Shown here piece by piece: positions 9,448 through 19,090 of a stretch of DNA of 64,000 bases. The notes below the pieces were generated by a model. It did no database searches. It saw nothing but the letters and a program-made list of their open reading frames with translations, and was not told the DNA's origin. The stretch is from the NCBI GenBank assembly GCA_965204295.1, contig OZ241973.1, forward strand, positions 1,240,001 to 1,304,000, written 5' to 3'. Each line of letters starts with the position of its first letter. The stretch's first letter is position 1. The DNA is from JAWKWH01 sp965204295. GTDB taxonomy: Bacteria > Pseudomonadota > Alphaproteobacteria > Rhizobiales > Rhizobiaceae. The position numbers and the translations under genes were made by a program.

Positions 9448-11351
9448 CTTGCCATGCGCATCCGCGCCAAGGGATCGCCCGCGCCCTCTTCGGTAAACAG
9501 GGCGGCAAGCTGTTCGGTCATCGCCCCGGCCAGTTCCTCCGCATCGACGATTGTCACGGCGCACCGGTAGTAACGGGTCACATCGTGACCGATGCCGATG
9601 GCGAGCAGTTCAACCGGTGATCGGGTTTGGATCAGTTCGATAACGGCTCTCAGGTGCCGTTCCAGATAGTTTCCGGGATTGACCGAAAGCGTTGAATCGT
9701 CGACTGGCGCGCCGTCCGAGATCATCATGAGGATCTTGCGTTGTTCGGCCCGCCCGAGAAGACGTCGGTGCGCCCATAACAGAGCTTCACCATCGATATT
9801 TTCTTTCAGCAGCCCCTCGCGCATCATCAGACCCAGATTGCGGCGTGAGCGTCGCCATGGCGCGTCCGCCGATTTGTATACAATGTGGCGCAGATCGTTG
9901 AGACGTCCCGGATTGGCGGGCTTGTTTTCCTTCAGCCACTTTTCGCGTGTTTGGCCGCCTTTCCATGCCCGTGTCGTAAACCCGAGAATTTCAACCGAAA
10001 CACCGCACCGTTCCAGTGTGCGGGCAAGGATATCGCCACAGGTCGCCGCAACCGTGATCGGCCGTCCGCGCATGGAACCCGAATTGTCGATCAGAAGCGT
10101 CACAACGGTGTCGCGAAACTTCGTGTCACGCTCCTGCTTGTAGGAAAGCGCGGCAAAAGCGCCCTTCATCTCGTCCATAATGAGCCGGGGCAGGCGGGCG
10201 GGATCAAGATAGCCTTCTTCCAGATCGAAATCCCAGGAGCGGCTCTGCTGCGCCATCAGGCGGCGCTGCAAACGGTTGGCGAGACGGCCGACAACACCCT
10301 GCAAGTTTGCGAGCTGCTTGTCAAGGAAGGCCCGCAGGCGTTCAAGTTCCTCTTCCTCGCAAAGCTCCTCGGCGCCGATGATCTCATCGAACCGTGTCGT
10401 AAACACGTTGTAATCGAAGTCTGCCGGCAGGTCGGCAAGAGGATGTTCGGGTCTGCGCGCTTCACCGGGCGTTTCGGCGTCTTCGTCGGATTCATCTTCG
10501 CTAATGTCTTCCGCCGTCGCGTCAGACGCCTCCATCTCTCCCGGCTGGTCTTCTTCGCTCTCGCCCTGGCTTTCCTCCGTTTCTGCCTGATCCGAACCGG
10601 AATCGGTTTCGCCGTCGTCTTCCGGCTGATCGTCACCCTGCTCCTGATCGTCGTCGCTGTCGTCCGCGTCCTCGTTTTCTTCGTCGCCAAGCTCGTCGGC
10701 CATCTCCATCGATACCAGCATGTCGCGGATCAATTTGGCGAAAGCCTCCTGATCATTGAGACTTACATCGAGATTATCCATGTCGCCGCCGGCTTTCTCG
10801 GTTATCCAGTCGCGCCATAGATCGACGATACTTCCACCGCTCTTCGGCGGCTCGGCACCGGTCAGCTTTTCGCGCACCAGAAGCGCTACGGCCTGTTCGA
10901 GCGGCGCATCCGCCCTGTCTGTCACCGCGCCAAGATTGGAGCGGGCGAACTTGTCCTCGAGCATATCGGCGAGATTGACTTTGACGCCGGGCATGGCGCG
11001 CGCGCCAATCGCCTCCACACGCGCCTGCTCGACGGCGTCAAATATGGCGCGCGCCTGTCGGCCTTGCGGCGCCAGCCTGTTGTGCACCACGGGATCATGA
11101 CAGGCTTTTCGCAACGCCATTGAGTCGCCGACACCGCGCGTGATCGAAATATCCTCGGCGGTTGGTTTCCGCGGCAGTTCCGGCAGCCGGACGAGATTGC
11201 CGGCCATGGCCGGCTTGTCCTTGGAAAAACTCACCTCAAGGTCATGGTCGCCGGCGACCGCGCGGATACAGATGGACACGGCGCGCTTGAATCCGTCGGT
11301 ATCGGCGACGATCTTCGCGCCGCTCCTCGAATTATCGCCCGGTCCGGCCAT
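9444..11351 (-). CDS. cobT: Aerobic cobaltochelatase subunit CobT
   Basis: Subunit of the CobNST complex, which inserts Co2+ into hydrogenobyrinic acid a,c-diamide with ATP in the aerobic vitamin B12 pathway. The protein has 635 residues, the normal length. The order is an N-terminal helical domain, a very acidic, Asp/Glu-rich linker (about 220-310), and a C-terminal von Willebrand factor A domain with the metal-ion site D-x-S-x-S in LLIDNSGSMRG (near 440). The start MAGPGDNSR at 11351 is chosen because it lies seven bases from the cobS stop, as expected for an operon; the longer frame would overlap cobS. The cobS-cobT order and a coupled downstream gene (TTGA overlap) indicate one transcript. 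Confidence 0.96.
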   Translation of the reverse strand: MAGPGDNSRSGAKIVADTDGFKRAVSICIRAVAGDHDLEVSFSKDKPAMAGNLVRLPELPRKPTAEDISITRGVGDSMALRKACHDPVVHNRLAPQGRQARAIFDAVEQARVEAIGARAMPGVKVNLADMLEDKFARSNLGAVTDRADAPLEQAVALLVREKLTGAEPPKSGGSIVDLWRDWITEKAGGDMDNLDVSLNDQEAFAKLIRDMLVSMEMADELGDEENEDADDSDDDQEQGDDQPEDDGETDSGSDQAETEESQGESEEDQPGEMEASDATAEDISEDESDEDAETPGEARRPEHPLADLPADFDYNVFTTRFDEIIGAEELCEEEELERLRAFLDKQLANLQGVVGRLANRLQRRLMAQQSRSWDFDLEEGYLDPARLPRLIMDEMKGAFAALSYKQERDTKFRDTVVTLLIDNSGSMRGRPITVAATCGDILARTLERCGVSVEILGFTTRAWKGGQTREKWLKENKPANPGRLNDLRHIVYKSADAPWRRSRRNLGLMMREGLLKENIDGEALLWAHRRLLGRAEQRKILMMISDGAPVDDSTLSVNPGNYLERHLRAVIELIQTRSPVELLAIGIGHDVTRYYRCAVTIVDAEELAGAMTEQLAALFTEEGAGDPLARMRMAS

Positions 11352-11358
11352 TTTGGAT

Positions 11359-12345
11359 TTACGCGAGAACGACGTTGACGGCGCTTTCCGGCAGTTCCAT
11401 GCCGAAGGCCCGCTGATAGAATTCCGCGACGACCGCGCGTTCCAGTTCATCGCATTTGTTAAGGAACGTCAGCCGGAACGCCATGCCGACATCGCCGAAA
11501 ATCTCGGCGTTTTCGGCCCATGTTATGGCTGTCCGGGGGCTCATCACGGTGGAGATGTCACCATTGATAAAGGCGTTGCGCGTCATGTCCGCGACCCGCA
11601 CCATTTTGGCGACGATATCCCGACCTTCTTCGTTCTGGTAATGCTTTGCTTTCGCAAGCACTATTGCCACCTCGTCGTCATGCGGCAGGTAATTCAGGGT
11701 CGTAACGACCGACCAACGGTCCATCTGCGCCTGGTTGATCTGCTGTGTGCCGTGGTAGAGGCCGGTCGTATCGCCGAGGCCCACAGTATTGGCGGTCGCA
11801 AAAAGACGGAACGCGGGATGCGGGCGTATTACCCTCGATTGGTCAAGCAGGGTCAGGCGGCCGGAAGATTCCAGCACGCGCTGGATCACGAACATCACAT
11901 CCGGCCGGCCGGCATCGTATTCGTCGAAACACAGCGCAACATTGTTCTGATAGGCCCAGGGCAGAATGCCGTCACGGAATTCGGTCACCTGCTTGCCTTC
12001 CCGCAGCACGATCGCATCCTTGCCGACGAGGTCGATACGGCTGACATGGCTGTCGAGATTGACCCGTACGCACGGCCAGTTGAGGCGCGCGGCCACCTGC
12101 TCGATGTGGGTCGATTTGCCCGTGCCGTGATAACCGGAAATCATGACCCGGCGGTTGAACGCAAACCCGGCGAGGATGGCCATCGTGGTGGTCCGATCGA
12201 ACTGGTAGTCCGGATCGATATCCGGCACATGGTCGTCGCGCGCAGAATAAGCCGGAATGACGATGTCGGTTTCGAAACCGAAGGTGACCTTTGCCGAAAC
12301 AGTCGTGTCGGGAAGGTTAGTTATGTCGCGTTCATGTATGTTCAT
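11359..12345 (-). CDS. cobS: Aerobic cobaltochelatase subunit CobS
   Basis: AAA+ ATPase of the MoxR type, 328 residues, partner of CobT in the cobalt-inserting chelatase. Walker A is GYHGTGKST (residues 71-79), Walker B is VALCFDEYDAG (near 135), and the sensor region includes LFATANTVGLGD. The start MNIHERDITN at 12345 fits the family length; the upstream in-frame ATG at 12390 adds only unrelated residues. cobT follows after seven bases. CobN is not in the window, as is usual since it lies elsewhere in the B12 cluster. Confidence 0.97.
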   Translation of the reverse strand: MNIHERDITNLPDTTVSAKVTFGFETDIVIPAYSARDDHVPDIDPDYQFDRTTTMAILAGFAFNRRVMISGYHGTGKSTHIEQVAARLNWPCVRVNLDSHVSRIDLVGKDAIVLREGKQVTEFRDGILPWAYQNNVALCFDEYDAGRPDVMFVIQRVLESSGRLTLLDQSRVIRPHPAFRLFATANTVGLGDTTGLYHGTQQINQAQMDRWSVVTTLNYLPHDDEVAIVLAKAKHYQNEEGRDIVAKMVRVADMTRNAFINGDISTVMSPRTAITWAENAEIFGDVGMAFRLTFLNKCDELERAVVAEFYQRAFGMELPESAVNVVLA

Positions 12346-12421
12346 GATGTCTCCGGGGCGCTTTTCGGCAAAGCTCCCGTCATCGTCCAATCGGTTACGG
12401 GGTCTTTATCACCTGCCGCGT

Positions 12422-13039
12422 TCAACACAACCCTGCTTGACGGAGCAAACGGTAGGCTTGCAGCACTTCGCGGAAGCGTTCTTCCGAACTCCTGTCGCCG
12501 CCATTCGCATCGGGATGGTGGCGCTTCACCAACTCCTTATAGCGTATCCTTATGTCCTCGCCAGTCGCCTTTGGATCGAGGCCCAGCGTTTCCAGCGCCC
12601 TGGTCTCAAGCGGTCTGGGTTTGCGAGAGCCCGCGGAGCGGTTTTCGCTCTGACCGAACAAATTGTACGGATCCCGGATGCGCCGGTAATATCCGGCCCG
12701 GCCGGAGCGTTTTTTCGCCATGTCGGGCGCGACTTTGGCCGCCTCGCCTCCACCCATTTTCCACGTTGGCCGGTGGCCGGTAAGCGCTTCCTTTTGAAAC
12801 TTGGCAACATCTGAATCCGGCAGACCGGAAAAGTAATTGTAGCTCCTGTTGTACTCACGCACGTGCTGAACGCAGAAGCGAAAATACTCACCCTCCTTGT
12901 GACGGCCGACAGGCGCCCTGTGGGCTCCGGTCTTCGTACATCCGTCCCATTGGCATTCGGGTTCGCGAGAACGCTTTTCCGCTTCCGGAGCCGATCGGAC
13001 GCGGATTTTGTCAAAATATTTCGAAAACTCGCTCATCAC
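12422..13039 (-). CDS. J-domain (DnaJ-like) protein upstream of cobS
   Basis: Protein of 205 residues with a C-terminal J domain (about 143-203) that carries the required His-Pro-Asp tripeptide in KRHHPDANGG; this loop stimulates an Hsp70 ATPase. The N-terminal half has an unusual Cys pair arrangement (ECQWDGC near 28-34) and the motif FRFCVQHVREYN (near 53), suggesting a small metal-binding fold before the J domain. There is no G/F or zinc-finger region of classic DnaJ. In Rhizobiales this gene conserves its place beside cobS and bolA. A chaperone role for the chelatase or another partner is inference. Confidence 0.88.
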   Translation of the reverse strand: MMSEFSKYFDKIRVRSAPEAEKRSREPECQWDGCTKTGAHRAPVGRHKEGEYFRFCVQHVREYNRSYNYFSGLPDSDVAKFQKEALTGHRPTWKMGGGEAAKVAPDMAKKRSGRAGYYRRIRDPYNLFGQSENRSAGSRKPRPLETRALETLGLDPKATGEDIRIRYKELVKRHHPDANGGDRSSEERFREVLQAYRLLRQAGLC

Positions 13040-13158
13040 CCAGATTTATGATTTGAATGCTCCTTCGAACAGGAATTGATATCCGGCCAATTTCGCGCCC
13101 GCTGCGGATTCGGCATCTCCAAAAGCCCAATAGGCGCATATGACGCAGGGAGCGCAAA

Positions 13159-13440
13159 ATGTCCATAAAGGAAACAATCGAAGAGAAACTTATGAGCAGA
13201 TTCGCGCCGGAGCGTCTGGAGGTGATCAATGAAAGCCACCGGCATGCCGGCCATCAGCCTCAATTTAACGGAGAAGGCGAGACGCATTTTCGCGTCAGGC
13301 TGGTCGCGAATGCGTTTTCGGGAATGAGCCGCGTCGAACGCCACCGGACGATCAACGAGCTCTTGGCCGACGAACTTGCCGCGGGAGTGCATGCCCTGGC
13401 GATTGAGCCCGCCGCGCCGGAAGAACAGGTCAGATGGTGA
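13159..13440 (+). CDS. bolA: BolA-family protein
   Basis: Small cytoplasmic protein of 93 residues with the class II KH-like BolA fold. Family members bind monothiol glutaredoxins and Fe-S clusters or act as morphology/stress regulators. Seen here: the helix-strand start ETIEEKLMSRFAPERLEVINESHRHAGH, with the conserved SHxHAGH metal/cluster site (about 26-32), the ETHFRVRLVANAF strand, and the signature RVERHRTINELL. The divergent J-domain gene shares its upstream region. Length and motifs are normal. Confidence 0.93.
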   Translation: MSIKETIEEKLMSRFAPERLEVINESHRHAGHQPQFNGEGETHFRVRLVANAFSGMSRVERHRTINELLADELAAGVHALAIEPAAPEEQVRW

Positions 13441-13597
13441 AGAGAGGAAAGACCTGAAGCGCCCGCATATGACTTCGTATTGACGGGAGGAGGGCATGGT
13501 GAAGGTTGTTGCGAAGAGCTGCCGGTTACCGGGGCGAGACCACCGCGCGGTTGCGGTCCGGGTATTTGCGCCTCGCCGGCGCCGTGGAATAGGAAAA

Positions 13598-14869
13598 TCA
13601 GAGCGTCTCGACAGGTCTGATCCGTAGCTTCACGATCCGGTTTTTCTCACGCTTCATCACGACAAACCGCGTGTTGTGGAAGGTGAAGGCCTGCTTTTCT
13701 TCCGGAATCGACTGGGTTTCGTGGATGACCAGACCGGCGATCGTCGTCACATCGTCATCAGGCAGATTCCAGTCCAGAGCGCGATTGAGATCGCGGATCG
13801 GCACGGAACCATCAACCACAACGGAGCCGTCCGCCTCCTGCTTGACGCCCTGCATATCGACATCGTGTTCATCGGCAATCTCGCCGACAATCTCTTCGAG
13901 AATATCTTCCAGGGTGACGAGACCTTCCACCTCGCCATATTCATCGACGACGATCGCTATGTGAGCCTTCCTGCGAAGGAAAGCGTTCAACTGAACCTGC
14001 AGCGATGTCGTGTCGGGCACGAACCAGGGTTTGGACGCCACCTTGCCAATATCGATCCTCGACGAATCGTTGCCGCCGTCGTTCAGCGCACGCAAAAGGT
14101 CCTTGGCATGGACGACTCCGACAATATTGTCGGTGGATTCTCGCCAGACCGGTATGCGGGTGTACGGACTTCTCAGGATTTCCCGCACGATTTTCTCCGG
14201 TGGATCATCGGCGTTGACCGTCCGCATGCTGGTGCGATGGATCATCACGTCTGAAACTTCCAGTTCGTGCAAATCGAGGACACCGCCGACCCGATCGCGG
14301 TCATCTTTGATGAATGAGCCTTCCCGGTGCAGAACCTCGACCGTGCCGCGCAACTCCTCATGGGCGCTCAACATCGAACGGCCCTCCTCCAGATTGACGC
14401 CAAACAGCCGGAGAAGGCGGCGCACCAAGGCATTCGCCAGAGAGGAAACCGGTCCTGCAACAAACAGGAATCTCCGGATAAATGGCGCCATGAACAGCGC
14501 GAAGCGGTCGGGATTGGCGATCGCCCAGGATTTGGGCAAAATTTCCGCGAACACAACCAAAAGGACGGTCATCAACAGGGTTGCGTAGATCACGCCGGCT
14601 TCGCCAAACAGCGTCAGGAAAAGGGATGTCGCCAGCGCCGAACCCAGAATGTTAACCAGATTATTGCCGATCAGCAGCGCTCCGATCAGCCGGTCGCGCC
14701 TTTCGATCAGCCGGTTGACGATCTTCGCCCGGCTGTCGTCACCGGATTCAAGGGAGTGCATCCGTGCCCGAGACGCCGCTGTCAGCGCGGTTTCAGAGCC
14801 GGAAAATATGGCGGACAGGACAATGAGTGCGAGTATGATCGCACAGATGATCCAGACGGATATGATCAT
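13598..14869 (-). CDS. Hemolysin-type transporter with CNNM and CBS domains (CorC/HlyC family)
   Basis: Membrane protein of 423 residues. The N-terminal CNNM domain (about 1-195) has three or four hydrophobic helices with the GSETALTAAS signature near 25; two CBS domains (about 205-330) include the VVDEYGEVEGLVTLEDILEEIVG signature region; a C-terminal CorC_HlyC domain (about 345-420) ends the protein. Relatives export or regulate Mg2+/Co2+. Its ATG overlaps the aroB stop by four bases (ATGA), so it is the last gene of an aroK-aroB-corC operon, an arrangement usual in the order. Confidence 0.92.
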   Translation of the reverse strand: MIISVWIICAIILALIVLSAIFSGSETALTAASRARMHSLESGDDSRAKIVNRLIERRDRLIGALLIGNNLVNILGSALATSLFLTLFGEAGVIYATLLMTVLLVVFAEILPKSWAIANPDRFALFMAPFIRRFLFVAGPVSSLANALVRRLLRLFGVNLEEGRSMLSAHEELRGTVEVLHREGSFIKDDRDRVGGVLDLHELEVSDVMIHRTSMRTVNADDPPEKIVREILRSPYTRIPVWRESTDNIVGVVHAKDLLRALNDGGNDSSRIDIGKVASKPWFVPDTTSLQVQLNAFLRRKAHIAIVVDEYGEVEGLVTLEDILEEIVGEIADEHDVDMQGVKQEADGSVVVDGSVPIRDLNRALDWNLPDDDVTTIAGLVIHETQSIPEEKQAFTFHNTRFVVMKREKNRIVKLRIRPVETL

Positions 14870-15999
14870 CCGGGATGATTCTCCTTCAGAAATGCCAATA
14901 CCTCGGACGGCGGAACATCGTTGGCGATAAATGATCGTCCGATTCCCCGGGTCAGTATGAAACTCAGACTGCCGCGCGAAACCTTCTTGTCCTGAGCAAT
15001 ATAGGAAACAAGCACCTCGACGTCAGGAAGCGAGCCGGAAATATCGTCAAGACCTGTCGGTAGTCCGACCGCACGCAAATGGGCCTCAACGCGCCGCGCA
15101 TCGTCCGGGCTGGCAAGGTTTAGCCGGGAGGAGAACCGGTGCGCCAGCACCATTCCGATCGCCACGCCTTCGCCGTGGACGAGACGTTGCGTATCGTATC
15201 CGGTCGCCGCTTCCAGTGCATGGCCAAATGTATGTCCGAGGTTCAGCAATGCCCGTTCGCCGCCCTCGCGCTCGTCGCGCGCAACCACGTCCGCTTTAGC
15301 CCGGCATGAAACGGCTATCGCCTCGGTACGCGCATTTCCGCCTGAAAACACATAGCGCCAATGTTCTTCGAGCCAGGCAAAAAAATCCGGTTTGCCGATC
15401 AACCCGTATTTGACGATTTCGGCATATCCCGCCCGAAATTCACGTTTTGAAAGCGTGTCGAGAACGCCGGTATCGGCGAGAACAAGTTTCGGCTGGTGAA
15501 ACACACCCACCAGATTTTTCCCCCGCGGCGTATTTATCCCGGTTTTGCCGCCAACCGAACTGTCAACCTGCGCCAGCAAGGACGTCGGCATCTGGATGAA
15601 GTTCATCCCGCGTCTGACGATACCGGATGCGAAACCCGCCAGGTCGCCGACAACGCCGCCCCCAAGCGCGATCACCGCGTCACCCCGCTCCAACCTGGCT
15701 CCCAGGATATCGTCGACAATCGACTGAAGCGCTCCGAAGCTTTTCGACTTTTCGCCAGGTGGCAATGTGATCGCCACGGCATCGATGCCGGAAGCCGTGA
15801 GACTTCGGATAACGGAATCGAGATATAGTCCGCCAACGGTTTCGTCGGTGACGATGGCGGCGCGAACCCTGTTCAGTCGCTTCGCGATCAATCCACCTGA
15901 GCGCTCAATAAGATTGCGGCCGATCAGGATATCGTAGGATCGTGAACCCAATCCGACTTCGACGAGAACCGGTTCCTCAATATCGTTTTCCGTGTTCAT
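14866..15999 (-). CDS. aroB: 3-dehydroquinate synthase
   Basis: Second enzyme of the shikimate pathway: converts DAHP to 3-dehydroquinate, using NAD+ and a metal (Zn2+/Co2+). 377 residues. Visible landmarks are the NAD-binding GGGVVGDLAGFASGIVRRG (near 105-120), PTSLLAQVDSSVGGKTGIN (near 130-148), the metal glutamate in the GYAEIVKYGLI segment (near 193) and the histidines in LNLGHTFGHALE (near 250) and HGEGVAIGM (near 273). The start at 15999 overlaps the aroK stop as ATGA, which fixes it over longer frames. The 3' end overlaps the next gene the same way. Confidence 0.97.
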   Translation of the reverse strand: MNTENDIEEPVLVEVGLGSRSYDILIGRNLIERSGGLIAKRLNRVRAAIVTDETVGGLYLDSVIRSLTASGIDAVAITLPPGEKSKSFGALQSIVDDILGARLERGDAVIALGGGVVGDLAGFASGIVRRGMNFIQMPTSLLAQVDSSVGGKTGINTPRGKNLVGVFHQPKLVLADTGVLDTLSKREFRAGYAEIVKYGLIGKPDFFAWLEEHWRYVFSGGNARTEAIAVSCRAKADVVARDEREGGERALLNLGHTFGHALEAATGYDTQRLVHGEGVAIGMVLAHRFSSRLNLASPDDARRVEAHLRAVGLPTGLDDISGSLPDVEVLVSYIAQDKKVSRGSLSFILTRGIGRSFIANDVPPSEVLAFLKENHPG

Positions 16000-16592
16000 G
16001 AATGTTGTTCGCTGCGATGCATATACCCGGCGATGGCCTTGATCACCTCCGCCGTAATCACTTCCTTGCGTTCGCCGCATGTTGTTATGGTCACGTCCGC
16101 GTCGCTGTAAACCGGATACCGTTTTCGGATCAGTTCCTCCATCACGGCGCGCGGATTGTCGTTTTTCAGAAGAGGCCGGTTCCGTTTTCGCATAACGCGG
16201 CTCATGAGCGTTTCGATATCGGCTTTCAGCCAGACAGATATGCCTTTCTTTCCAATGGCCCGGCGCGTCGCATCGTCCATGAAAGCGCCGCCACCCGTGG
16301 AAATGACGCCCGGGCGACTCTTGAGGAGCCGGGCGATCACCCGGCGCTCCAGCGAGCGGAATTCGGCTTCCCCATATTCATCGAACAGTTCGGGAATCGT
16401 CATCCGTGACACATGCTCTATCTCATGATCGCTATCTGAGAACGGTAGCCACAATTCATGGGCGGTGAGGCGGCCGATGGCTGTTTTGCCGGCGCCCATC
16501 AGGCCGATGAAAACAATCGAGCGCCCTTTGAGCCAAGCGGCAACCGATCGCGGCAAATCAGCTTCAATTTTCTGTCGGATGGTTGAAACCAT
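15996..16592 (-). CDS. aroK: Shikimate kinase
   Basis: Phosphorylates shikimate with ATP at its 3-hydroxyl in the shikimate pathway. 198 residues; the NMP-kinase P-loop GLMGAGKTAIG is at 30-40, the shikimate-binding DSD and the GGGAF loop are present, and the lid arginines lie in RKRNRPLL (about 135-142). The first ~23 residues (MVSTIRQKIEADLPRSVAAW...) are a helical extension common in Rhizobiales. First gene of the aroK-aroB-CorC operon, linked by ATGA overlaps. The 130-base region before it would hold the promoter, divergent from the small membrane protein and xerD. Confidence 0.96.
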   Translation of the reverse strand: MVSTIRQKIEADLPRSVAAWLKGRSIVFIGLMGAGKTAIGRLTAHELWLPFSDSDHEIEHVSRMTIPELFDEYGEAEFRSLERRVIARLLKSRPGVISTGGGAFMDDATRRAIGKKGISVWLKADIETLMSRVMRKRNRPLLKNDNPRAVMEELIRKRYPVYSDADVTITTCGERKEVITAEVIKAIAGYMHRSEQHS

Positions 16593-16726
16593 GTCTGTTT
16601 TCGTGCCTGCCGCCGGTTCGACATGAAAATAAGACGGCGGTCAAGCAATTGTCTTGAAGACCGTTTGCTTGCAAAGGCATCGTGCGGGTTTCATAACATT
16701 GACCTGCCGCTTATGGATTCGCCGCA

Positions 16727-16879
16727 ATGCCGCCCCTGTTTAAGTTTCTGACCATTCCGGCTGTTCTTGCCGGGATCATCCATGGCGGCATGATCGCGCT
16801 GGTGACGTTCGTTGAACCGAAACCTGGCGGGATGACGGTCAGAATTCCTGTTGAGAAGGTAAATCCACCCCGCGAGTAG
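16727..16879 (+). CDS. 50-residue membrane protein upstream of xerD
   Basis: Small open frame of 50 codons too short for usual cut-offs. It begins with a basic/hydrophobic start (MPPLFKFLTIPAVLAGIIHG), a single transmembrane helix (about 5-28), followed by a short periplasmic/cytoplasmic tail containing FVEPKPGGMTVRIPVEK. I recognise this tail pattern (FVEPKPxxMTVRIP) from tiny conserved proteins before xerD in Rhizobiales. The stop is seven bases before the xerD start, so co-transcription is very likely. Function unknown; no homolog was searched. Confidence 0.7.
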   Translation: MPPLFKFLTIPAVLAGIIHGGMIALVTFVEPKPGGMTVRIPVEKVNPPRE

Positions 16880-16885
16880 ACCGCA

Positions 16886-17806
16886 ATGATCGGCAGCGCT
16901 GCCCAAATAGAAGCGTTTCTTGAAATGATGGCCGCCGAGCGGGGCGCCAGCGCCAATACGCTGGCGGCTTACCATCGCGACCTGGACGACGCGGCCGAAT
17001 TTGTCGGCGGGGCGCTGTCGGCCGCCGGCGCCAATCATCTGCGTTCATACCTTTCCGAACTTGCAAATCGAGGGTTTTCACCCGCCACCCAGGCTCGCCG
17101 ATTGGCCTCGCTTCGCCAGTTTTTCGGGTTTCTATATGCCGAGGGTTATCGCGATGATGATCCGACCGGACAGTTGATCGGCCCCAAAAAGCCGCAAAGC
17201 CTGCCGAAAACGCTAAGCGTCGCGGAGGTCGGCCGGCTCATCAAGCAAGCGGACACCGAGGCGAACGCCATCCGCGCGAGTTCGCAGGCGGGATTGTCGG
17301 CGCGGCGAATACACGCGCTTGTCGAAGTGCTCTATGCGACCGGAATGCGCGTATCCGAACTTGTTTCCCTCCCGATTGAGGTCGCCAGGCGGGATGAGCG
17401 GTTCTTCACGGTGCGGGGCAAGGGCGGCAGGGAACGCCTGGTTCCGCTGTCGCCTGCTGCTCGTGAGGCAATGGCCGCGTGGCTGACCGCGCGTGACGGC
17501 AATGAAATCTGGAGCGGAAACCGTTATCTGTTTCCGGCCGGCTCCGATACCGGACATTTGTCCCGTCAGGTATTCGCGCGCGAATTGAAATCGCTGGCCG
17601 CCCGGTCGGGCATTGCGTCGGCGAAAGTTTCTCCTCACGTCATGAGACACGCCTTCGCCAGCCATCTGCTGCAAAACGGAGCGGATTTGCGCTCCGTGCA
17701 GCAATTGCTTGGCCATTCGGATATTTCGACCACGCAAATTTACACCCACGTAATGGAAGAACGCCTCGCAGAACTGGTCAACGACCGCCACCCGCTTGCC
17801 GATTAG
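16886..17806 (+). CDS. xerD: Tyrosine recombinase XerD
   Basis: Site-specific recombinase of 306 residues that resolves chromosome dimers with XerC at dif near septum closure. N-terminal SAM-like DNA-binding domain about 1-90, catalytic domain about 110-300. The full catalytic set is present: Arg155 (GMRVSEL), Lys179, His251 and Arg254 (HVMRH), His277 (LLGHS) and the nucleophile Tyr286. Spacing of the HVMRHAFASHLL box and the LGHSDISTTQIYTH box is standard. It follows a conserved small membrane protein gene and precedes accA. It could act as an ordinary XerD; XerC is not in the window. Confidence 0.95.
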   Translation: MIGSAAQIEAFLEMMAAERGASANTLAAYHRDLDDAAEFVGGALSAAGANHLRSYLSELANRGFSPATQARRLASLRQFFGFLYAEGYRDDDPTGQLIGPKKPQSLPKTLSVAEVGRLIKQADTEANAIRASSQAGLSARRIHALVEVLYATGMRVSELVSLPIEVARRDERFFTVRGKGGRERLVPLSPAAREAMAAWLTARDGNEIWSGNRYLFPAGSDTGHLSRQVFARELKSLAARSGIASAKVSPHVMRHAFASHLLQNGADLRSVQQLLGHSDISTTQIYTHVMEERLAELVNDRHPLAD

Positions 17807-17904
17807 CATTGCGATGGTTATGTGAAAGGAATTGCTGGCTTCATCCGCCGGCGCCAAACTTCCGGTCGTCGTCGGCGTCGAATGTCCAATTGGTTTTGCG
17901 GCGT

Positions 17905-18855
17905 ATGTATCACTATCTTGATTTTGAAAAACCTGTCGCCGATCTCGACGGTCAAATCCTCGAATTGAAGAAGATGAGCGAGACGGGTGAGGCGGTCGAT
18001 GTCGCCGATGAAATCGCCCGGCTCGAAAAGCGCTCAATGGAGGCGCTTCGGGATGCCTACAAGGCTTTGACGCCGTGGCAGAAGGCGCAAGTTGCACGGC
18101 ATCCCGACAGGCCGCATTGCATTAACTACATTGAACGGCTTTTCACCGACGTTACGCCGTTGGCCGGTGATCGTTGTTTCGGCGAGGATCACGCGGTCAT
18201 CGCCGGTTTTGCACGATTTCATGGCGCGCCCGTCGCATTTGTCGGCCAGGAGAAGGGCGCCGATACCGCCAGCCGGCTAAAGCGTAATTTCGGAATGGCG
18301 CGGCCGGAAGGATACCGCAAGGCGGTGCGGATTCTGGATTTGGCGGATCGGTTCAACTTGCCGGTCGTCACCCTGGTCGACACCACTGGTGCCTATCCCG
18401 GTATTGGAGCGGAGGAACGTGGCCAGGCGGAGGCGATCGCCCGATCCACCGCCACGTGCCTGGACATGAAGTCGCCGATGATTTCTGTGATTATCGGCGA
18501 AGGCGGATCCGGCGGCGCGATCGCGATCGCGACGGCCAATCGCGTCTATATGCTTGAGCATTCGATCTACTCCGTGATTTCACCCGAAGGGGCGGCTTCC
18601 ATCCTGTGGCACGACTCAACACGCGCCAGGGATGCGGCGACCAGCATGAAGATCACGGCGCGAGATTTGCTGGGCATGAAAATAATCGATGGCGTGATCT
18701 CCGAACCGCTTGGCGGGGCGCACCGCGATCCCGAAGCGGTGATCGGAGCAACCGGGCGGCGGATAGAGGAAGCGATGGCGGAACTGGCTGGTTCCAATCA
18801 GGATATGCGTGAGCATCGCCGCGAGAAATTCCTAGCGATAGGTCGCACTCTTTAG
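17905..18855 (+). CDS. accA: Acetyl-CoA carboxylase carboxyltransferase alpha subunit
   Basis: 316 residues, the usual size. AccA with AccD transfers the carboxyl group from biotin-BCCP to acetyl-CoA, forming malonyl-CoA for fatty acid synthesis. Crotonase-like carboxyltransferase signatures include the GQEKGAD and RPEGYRKA motifs and the oxyanion/coenzyme A loops GAYPGIGAEERGQAEAIA and GEGGSGGAIAIA. The ATG at 17905 gives the family start MYHYLDFEKPVADLD; the frame is open further upstream but that part overlaps the xerD intergenic region and looks non-coding. About 100 bases separate it from xerD. Confidence 0.97.
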   Translation: MYHYLDFEKPVADLDGQILELKKMSETGEAVDVADEIARLEKRSMEALRDAYKALTPWQKAQVARHPDRPHCINYIERLFTDVTPLAGDRCFGEDHAVIAGFARFHGAPVAFVGQEKGADTASRLKRNFGMARPEGYRKAVRILDLADRFNLPVVTLVDTTGAYPGIGAEERGQAEAIARSTATCLDMKSPMISVIIGEGGSGGAIAIATANRVYMLEHSIYSVISPEGAASILWHDSTRARDAATSMKITARDLLGMKIIDGVISEPLGGAHRDPEAVIGATGRRIEEAMAELAGSNQDMREHRREKFLAIGRTL

Positions 18856-19090
18856 TGGACGGTTTCGCCGAGATCTAAAGGCGGACTGACAAAAAATTGA
18901 CTGAATTTCGCCGTCACCTGCCTTACTTTTGCTGCGGCTTGGCGGCAATCGTCGCTGCCGCCCGCAACCGCGCAAGACGTGGCTGAGGTAATGATTTATC
19001 AAGGCTAACGAGTTTAGATTACGTGACCGGCTGAGTGGATAATCATTTGTTGAGGCGAGAGCGTTGAACGGATTAGGGGACGATCCCGGC

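Noticed and set aside
13497..13622. Short plus-strand frame after bolA with a very strong GGGAGGAGG ribosome site
   Set aside because: Only 41 codons, very Arg-rich, and its 3' part overlaps the CorC gene on the other strand; no family recognised.
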